Below are positions 10,301 through 14,191 of a DNA stretch of 14,191 bases, piece after piece; the first letter of the stretch is position 1; each line of letters starts with the position of its first letter. The position numbers and the translations under genes were made by a program. Origin of the DNA: Chromera velia (taxonomy: Eukaryota > Sar > Chromeraceae). The stretch is taken from assembly GCA_018398765.1 (NCBI GenBank), contig JAHBMJ010002987.1, positions 1 to 14,191 on the forward strand, in the 5' to 3' direction. The notes below the pieces were generated by a model. It was not told where the DNA came from. It saw nothing but the letters and a program-made list of their open reading frames with translations, and did not search any database.

Positions 10301-12947
10301 GCGATGGCATGAGTGGGCCGATGACAGTCCGGGGTGATCGCCTGACTTATCCCCTCTTCTCTCGAGCAGTAGCAGAGGGCAGAGAGATTGTCTTGATCCC
10401 AGACCTAGAACCTTCCCCGGAAAGAGATTTGATGCCGCAGAAGGCAGCAAGGCCGCCCAGAAACCAGCACAGAGAGAAGGCGGGAGGTTCACAGCGGACC
10501 CCTCGCACCGTCGCGTCTCCCCCTTCTGATTTGGTGCCTGTCCCCTTCAGAGACGCCGCTCCTGTCCCTTCCCAGCCCCGCTGGCCCTCTTTCCTGGGGG
10601 ACCCCACCCAGCCTCACGCCTTCTCACATGGAGGGGGGGGGGGACCCCGTCCGACAGAGCCGGGAAGGGTACCACAGGAGAAGGCATCCACGCGGGGCGG
10701 GGGAGGGGGCAGTATCAAGAGAAAAGAGGGGGTTGCCCGGGCCCCTCAGACGACGGATACAGCGAGGAGAGGTCGGTCTCCGCCTGCTGCTCCACACCTT
10801 CAGAGAGACAAAGTCGCGCCGCAGAAGCATGACGGAACAAGGGAAGGAGACAGACACCAGCAGCAGCAGCCGGCAGGTCTTCCAGGGTGGGGGTTCAGAG
10901 TTCAGAGTGGGGAGGGCGTCTCTGCCCACCGTCGCTTCCACCTGCCCCCTCCGAAGGCCGTTGCAGAGCAGGCGGTAGAGGGAAGGTCAGCAAATGTTCT
11001 CCCCATGCAGTCGAGACCGGTTCCCTCTTCCTTCGAAACTCACGAGAGTCAGCCACCCCTCAGCCCAACACCTAGAGAAGTGCCCCCCCCCCGTCTCCAG
11101 CAACCCCCGCCTCCAGCCGCGCTCTCCATGAGGAACACCCAACCGGCACAGAGAGGTCCCGAGAGTGCGCCCTTCGCAAGGAGGTCGTTGCCCGAGCCCC
11201 TCTCTCCGTCATCTCAAATGCACATGCAGACCCGCAGGACGAGTCTGGGCTCATTGCCTTCCTTCAGTATGGGCCCGTCTGCTTCAGTAAGAGATCCCTC
11301 GGCACGACCTTCAGATCAGATGCCCCCCGCAGTGCAAGAAGCAGTCGAGAGAACTCTCCACGTTGGGGGACTGCAGTCACGCGGTTCAGTTCCAGTCGTG
11401 AAGAAGCCAGAGGAAGGGAAAACGGACGCTCATGTGAACTCTTTGGACGGCTTAGCAGCCGTTGAGGGGGGCGCATTGGCAGCACACATGGGTCGGCATG
11501 AAGGGTATCAGCAGAACCCGCAGCAGCAGCAGGGGAAAGAGCCGTCTCCTGAGGATGGCAGAGAGCTACTCCACAGCCGCTTCCCCGGATCCAGACAGCC
11601 GTGCAGGTCCCCGAACACGCGGTCGTTCAGGATCCCCGTGCCGCTTGTGCCGCTGCTCTTCTCGCAGCAGCAACGGGCCCCTCGACAAACTATGTGGCCC
11701 CCCCTGTGTACATGGACACGGGTCTTCTCAATGCAGATCTTCAGCATGAGAATCAGTCGTCTTCAAAGCCAGCAAGAGAGCAGGACCATCAATCAGCAAA
11801 GGCACACCTCCCTGAAGAGGAGGCCGGGGTCTCCCATGCCCCCCCCACCAACGCACAGGATGCCGGGGCCCTTCAAAGTCCCCCGCCTCTCCGAAGACGA
11901 ACCCCAACCCGCCAAAAGAAAGCGCCCTCCTTGGGTCAGTGGAACTCGGGGGGGGGTTATGGATGGGGCGCCCCTCGTCGATCCGACAGACGGCATTCAA
12001 ACGAGAGGGAGATGAATTGGCCTGTCGGTGAGGGAATTCTGCACCGAGACAGTTCCCTTGCAGAGCCGCAGCACTCATCCCCCCCTCCTGCCAGACCCCC
12101 TTACTTTGGTCAATACGCAGACCATGAGGCAGCTTCGCCTTCCCGCGGCTCTGCAGTGTCACCAAAAAAGGCTGTGCAAAGGGTGAACGGGGGAGGGCGC
12201 GGGCACGCTCAGATGGTGCCTGAGGGAGGACACAGGAGGTCTCTGCCCTTCGAGTCAGAGAGAGGCCGAGACTCCCCAGAGGAACTGCAACGAGTGCCTG
12301 TCTGGCCCCCTGCCCACACAGGACCTCAGAGGAAGGGAAGGGAAAGAGAGGCGGGTATAGGTCCTGACCATCAATGCAGAGAAGGGAGGTCGCAGAGTCT
12401 TCATGCGAGAAGGACAACAGACGTTGAGGAATTTGTTGGAGCCCCCAGAGAGAGAGATGCATTTGATGGGAGACGGGAAGAATCAGTTCCTCCTGCTTAC
12501 CCCGTCTCTCCCAGTCTCGCTGGGGAGATCGACCCCGCAGAGGCAGAAGCTCTCTCGCGTGACGTCTCCCCCACAGCAGCAGCAGCAGTAGAGGGGTTCA
12601 GAGAGAGGAGACCCTACCCCCCGTGTCCTCAACAGCGTTGGCCCTGGTCGCCTTCTAAGGCCATCATGGATCCGGCCTCGGCGGTTCCTGTCAGGAAGGG
12701 ATTTCAGGGGTATGCGGGGGGAGAGGAGGCGAAGCAGAGACATGAGACGTTGGAACAGAGAAGGGCAAGATCGTTTGCGCGAGCCAAAGCAGAGAATGCT
12801 CGTCGGCGTCCCATGTCTCGCCCAGCGAGACCGTACGACTGGGCCGCAAGGGGGTACAGGAGGGATTGGTTCTGGGCTCAGGGGCCTATCGTTGGGACAA
12901 TGCACTCCCCCGGCCGTCGGGGTTTGGGGATGGCGATGGACTACTGA
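1285..12947 (+). CDS. Large, disordered, Ser/Pro/Arg-rich protein, six exons, about 3,500 residues, unknown function
   Basis: No family is recognised. Exons are 1285-1354, 1609-1667, 1871-1924, 2096-2178, 2321-3085 and 3432-12947; every junction keeps the frame. The start is the only ATG in this frame after the stop at 1114-1116 and has a purine at -3. Residues 1-43 could form an amphipathic helix (DDCWAVIHQLEEALTRAHE). Residues about 208-243 are RS-like, and about 304-320 are RG repeats. Four RSLSRSSSFKGGSPED-type repeats occupy about 731-876. A module shared with the minus-strand paralogue covers about 2952-3019. The C-terminus has a basic stretch rich in Arg and Ala and ends near GLGMAMDY. 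No signal peptide or membrane segment is visible. RS and RG tracts suggest a nuclear or RNA-linked scaffold with many phosphorylation sites, but this is inference. The frame read from 3433 ends at TGA 12013-12015; the preferred C-terminus is in the -1 frame, so a shift, small intron or base error lies between 11553 and 11956. Confidence 0.8.
1355..1608 (+). other. Intron 1
   Basis: The 254-nt intron has donor GTCTGT and acceptor GTGCAG directly after an 11-unit CT repeat at 1581-1602 that acts as its polypyrimidine tract. Length variation of the repeat could affect splicing. Confidence 0.7.
1609..1667 (+). other. Exon 2
   Basis: A 59-nt exon that completes the split codon and encodes LTRAHETSSSILQQIREDK, continuing the helical N-terminus. 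It is followed by donor GTCAGT. Confidence 0.75.
1668..1870 (+). other. Intron 2
   Basis: The 203-nt intron runs from GTCAGT to TTGCAG, with a strong CT-rich tract before the acceptor. Confidence 0.75.
1871..1924 (+). other. Exon 3, symmetric 54-nt exon
   Basis: It encodes APGEVPHSKDKRSGRRHS. Both boundaries are in phase 0, so skipping it would remove 18 residues without changing the frame. Confidence 0.7.
1925..2095 (+). other. Intron 3
   Basis: The 171-nt intron starts GTCAGT and ends CTTGCAG. It holds a 13-T homopolymer at 2024-2036. Retention would not change the frame by length, but an in-frame TGA follows early in the intron. Confidence 0.7.
2096..2178 (+). other. Exon 4
   Basis: An 83-nt exon encoding a charged stretch that begins AEREKRDGRPETRDLYRQ. 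It ends with AG of a split Arg codon before donor GTGAGT. Confidence 0.75.
2179..2320 (+). other. Intron 4
   Basis: The 142-nt intron runs from GTGAGT to TCGCAG, with a pyrimidine-rich 3' end. Confidence 0.75.
2321..3085 (+). other. Exon 5 with RS-like and RG-rich tracts
   Basis: The 765-nt exon encodes a charged, Arg/Glu/Ser-rich stretch. GRRSSSRRVSPSP and following residues (from 2676) resemble RS domains, and ERGRGRGRGE followed by EWSRGRG (2964-3020) resembles RG motifs used in RNA binding. It ends with AG of a split codon at donor GTGAGT. Confidence 0.78.
3086..3431 (+). other. Intron 5
   Basis: The 346-nt intron runs from GTGAGT to GTCCACAG. Only the acceptor at 3431 restores the long frame (RHKGDRYAP). 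Two other good acceptors inside it (TTTGCAG ending 3330 and TCTCGCAG ending 3361) would lead into shorter frames. The first of these gives a frame that stops at 3526. Confidence 0.7.
4591..5028 (+). repeat. Four in-frame Ser-rich repeats, RSLSRSSSFKGGSPED type
   Basis: Copies begin at 4591, 4726, 4846 and 4951 (residues about 731, 776, 816 and 851). The core is R[ST]LSRSSSFKGGSPED followed by a variable SPSK. The first copy differs most (FKGVSLED). The core fits basophilic kinase sites (R-x-x-S) and Pro-directed sites, so heavy phosphorylation is likely by analogy. Looser relatives such as SPSRSLRASSP occur downstream to about 6075. Confidence 0.9.
9010..9102 (+). repeat. Two copies of a PSTxQAAPT peptide repeat
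   Basis: Two 27-base units starting at 9010 and 9076 encode PPSTLQAAPT-like and PPSTFQAAPT-like peptides, separated by a Phe/Gln/Tyr/Pro stretch. They lie in the disordered middle of the large protein. Confidence 0.7.
11254..11457 (+). repeat. Conserved module, source copy of the inverted duplicate at 1-204
   Basis: This 68-codon segment encodes LPSFSMGPS through VKKPEEGKTDAHVNSLDGLA. It is the part of the large protein best conserved in the minus-strand paralogue. In the paralogue a splice acceptor sits at its 5' boundary, while here it is embedded in the giant exon. Confidence 0.9.
11553..12947 (+). CDS. Preferred C-terminal reading frame of the large gene (-1 relative to the frame from 3433)
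   Basis: This frame opens after TGA 11550-11552 and runs to TGA 12945-12947. Over 11553-12012 both this frame and the upstream frame are open. From about 11600 this frame gives VQVPEHAVVQDPRAACAAAL, then Gln/Ser/Ala/Pro-rich text in keeping with the rest of the protein, while the other frame becomes unusually rich in Cys, Trp, Met, Ile and Phe. The match to the minus-strand paralogue (QYADHEAASPSR) is in this frame, which supports it for the part after 12015. It ends in a basic Arg/Ala-rich stretch and a Trp/Gly-containing tail. It has no good start of its own, so I treat it as the end of the large gene and not as a separate one. Confidence 0.7.
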   Translation, partial: GWQRATPQPLPRIQTAVQVPEHAVVQDPRAACAAALLAAATGPSTNYVAPPVYMDTGLLNADLQHENQSSSKPAREQDHQSAKAHLPEEEAGVSHAPPTNAQDAGALQSPPPLRRRTPTRQKKAPSLGQWNSGGGYGWGAPRRSDRRHSNEREMNWPVGEGILHRDSSLAEPQHSSPPPARPPYFGQYADHEAASPSRGSAVSPKKAVQRVNGGGRGHAQMVPEGGHRRSLPFESERGRDSPEELQRVPVWPPAHTGPQRKGREREAGIGPDHQCREGRSQSLHARRTTDVEEFVGAPRERDAFDGRREESVPPAYPVSPSLAGEIDPAEAEALSRDVSPTAAAAVEGFRERRPYPPCPQQRWPWSPSKAIMDPASAVPVRKGFQGYAGGEEAKQRHETLEQRRARSFARAKAENARRRPMSRPARPYDWAARGYRRDWFWAQGPIVGTMHSPGRRGLGMAMDY

Positions 12948-13190
12948 CTTTTTGAACTAGCCGATCAATTAAGTGAGAGAAGCGAGAATCTTCAGAAGAA
13001 GTTGGATGGGTGGAGACGGGTTTTACCAGAATTGTATAAAGAGAAGCGACAGTGGCATGGTTCGGTACGTACCATGGAAGAACATGAAAGAGAACAGAAT
13101 GATCGTTTTGTGCCATGCAGGCCCTGAGTAGATTTGTGCTTCTTTGTACTGCTCATTAGGCCTTTTTCACATGAAACAGAAGTGTGATGT
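12948..13190. other. 3' flank of the large gene, no gene seen
   Basis: This probably holds the 3' untranslated region. A hairpin-capable segment lies at 13056-13076 (CATGGT/ACCATG around a GGTACGTACC palindrome at 13064-13073). No clear polyadenylation signal can be named. Confidence 0.4.
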
Positions 13191-13440
13191 GCTTTTCACT
13201 ATAGGTGTCATTTTTGAAGTTATGATTTTAGTTATTTTTTTATTTTTAATGAAGATTGCCCGACCTCAAATTTTAATTAGATTTCATAAATTCTTTATTT
13301 TTAAACTAGTTTTCAGACCTTCATGACCAAAAAACATCAATGATCATGCAATCTCTAGTGCAATCCTTTTTTAAAAACGTTAATTTAATCTCCTTGATCC
13401 GGATTGATTAAAAGACTCGCCCTGAATTGAATTTATAGGG
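13190..13440. other. AT-rich island
   Basis: The sequence changes sharply from GC-balanced, purine-rich text to T- and A-rich text with long T and A runs, then returns to GC-rich sequence after 13530. It encodes nothing convincing. It could be intergenic spacer, an old insertion, or organellar DNA; the sequence alone does not decide. Confidence 0.6.
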
Positions 13441-13483
13441 CTGGGAAAAGGTTTATTGAGAAAAGGTTCAAATCTGAAAAAGT

Positions 13484-13530
13484 GAACCTGTTGAACCTGT
13501 TTTGAACCTGTTGAACCTGTTGAATCTGTT
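13484..13530. repeat. Five tandem copies of GAACCTGTT
   Basis: Units start at 13484, 13493, 13504, 13513 and 13522. A TT insertion separates the second and third, and the last unit has one change (GAATCTGTT). An inverted AGGTTCA lies just upstream at 13464-13470, able to pair with TGAACCT at 13483-13489. Confidence 0.9.
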
Positions 13531-13534
13531 TTGG

Positions 13535-13590
13535 AGGCCAGACGCGCGGCCACTGGCACAAGGCCGGCCAGGCCCGCGCCGCCCGCGGCC
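13535..13590. other. GC-rich block
   Basis: This short block is almost wholly G and C with many GGCC and CGCG words. It lies between the tandem repeat and AT-richer text. No function is evident. Confidence 0.5.
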
Positions 13591-13686
13591 GATATAGGTG
13601 AAATAAGGAGCCAGAGCCGTGCGTACAGCAACTGTCCCAAGCCGGTTCAATCTATTGTGTCGGACAGACGCATGTCAGCATCATAT

Positions 13687-13710
13687 GTCAGCATAAAAAC
13701 TTATGCTGAC
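13687..13710. repeat. Perfect 10-bp hairpin, GTCAGCATAA/TTATGCTGAC
   Basis: The arms 13687-13696 and 13701-13710 are exact reverse complements with the loop AAAC. A direct copy of ATGTCAGCA lies just upstream at 13672-13680. No terminator function can be assigned in a eukaryotic nuclear setting. Confidence 0.85.
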
Positions 13711-13721
13711 GGTTGTAGAAG

Positions 13722-13810
13722 TGAAGAAGTATACATGACTTACCAAGTTTTCCACTTGTAAGGCCCCATATCAAAACGGACAGTCTCCACTGAAGGAATG
13801 AAGAAGTATA
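13722..13810. repeat. Direct repeat TGAAGAAGTATA flanking 65 bases
   Basis: Identical 12-mers occur at 13722-13733 and 13799-13810. They could be a target-site-like duplication or a chance local duplication; the sequence between has no terminal inverted repeats that I can see. Confidence 0.6.
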
Positions 13811-14191
13811 GAGTTTGTTTGACAGCAGTCTGCACGACAGTGTAATTGACAATGTCTTTTTGGAGGGGTTGCTTCAGACTCGTGCCGGCAGCAGTCCCTC
13901 TGCTTACTTCCGCTACTGCTGTCTCCGGATCTTTTTTTTTGAACTTCTAGCTACAAGAAGGCTACCCATGGGTCTGACCTCTTTCACTGTACAACCCTTT
14001 TTCATTCTCTTTGTTAAAAAAAATTCTAGCGGTCCCATTCTCTCTGACACCCCAGGTCGTGTTTTATGTACCGAAGCCGAAATCTTGTGCCACCCGCGGT
14101 AGCTAGGAGCGGTGGGGGCCATGGGGGGGAGCAGGGGGGGGGGCAATAGGCCGGGCCGAGAGCAGCAGGTCAAAGAGGCGGCAGTGCACGG
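13811..14191. other. Right-edge region, no gene supported
   Basis: Open frames exist on both strands, but neither has protein-like composition or a recognisable motif. The last 80 bases are G-rich with long homopolymers. An exon of a gene beyond the right edge cannot be excluded. Confidence 0.4.

Noticed and set aside
11698-11704. Seven-C run as a programmed -1 frameshift site
   Set aside because: The upstream frame is already poor before it, there is no clear downstream structure, and a base error, indel or small intron is simpler.
13465-13475. GGTTCAAATCT resembling a tRNA B box
   Set aside because: The flanking bases cannot form a T-arm stem and no matching A box or cloverleaf lies upstream.
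13380-13640. Minus-strand open frame across the tandem repeat
   Set aside because: Its TGSTGS-like text comes from the 9-bp repeat and its remainder has no recognisable motif or splice context.
13815-14102. Plus-strand open frame near the right edge
   Set aside because: It lacks an ATG at its start, has no known motif, and its composition is unlike the two genes of this window.

Overview
This is a eukaryotic nuclear window. The genes have GT-AG introns with long polypyrimidine tracts before the acceptor (for example an 11-unit CT run ending at 1602), use the standard code with TGA stops, and encode very long, disordered proteins rich in Ser, Pro, Arg, Gly and Glu. I see no bacterial operon structure, ribosome binding sites, rRNA or tRNA. 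The style fits an alveolate protist, perhaps a chromerid alga or coccidian-like apicomplexan. No diagnostic marker gene is present, so that placement is inference.

Layout. (1) 1-900, minus strand: two exons of a gene that runs off the left edge. They are homologous to two separate parts of the large plus-strand gene. (2) 901-1284: the short space between two head-to-head genes, holding an ATATATGC/GCATATAT inverted repeat around TGCATGCA, plus small upstream ORFs. (3) 1285-12947, plus strand: one large gene with five 5' exons (70, 59, 54, 83 and 765 nt), then a terminal exon of about 9.5 kb. All splice phases agree, giving a protein of roughly 3,500 residues. It has a short helical N-terminus, RS-like and RG-rich tracts, four copies of a Ser-rich RSSSFKGGSPED-type repeat, and no domain I recognise. 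Near the 3' end the reading frame must change by -1 (between about 11553 and 11956); its cause cannot be settled from this sequence. (4) 12948-14191: no convincing gene. It holds an AT-rich island (about 13190-13440), a 9-bp tandem repeat, a GC-rich block, a perfect 10-bp hairpin and G-rich homopolymers at the right edge.

The main result is the relation between the two genes. The minus-strand exons match plus-gene segments 11254-11457 and 12111-12147, keep the same reading frames, and are joined by intact splice sites in matching phase. Their order is reversed relative to the plus gene. This points to a divergently arranged family of large disordered proteins that shuffles short conserved modules. 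I recognise no known function for either gene.
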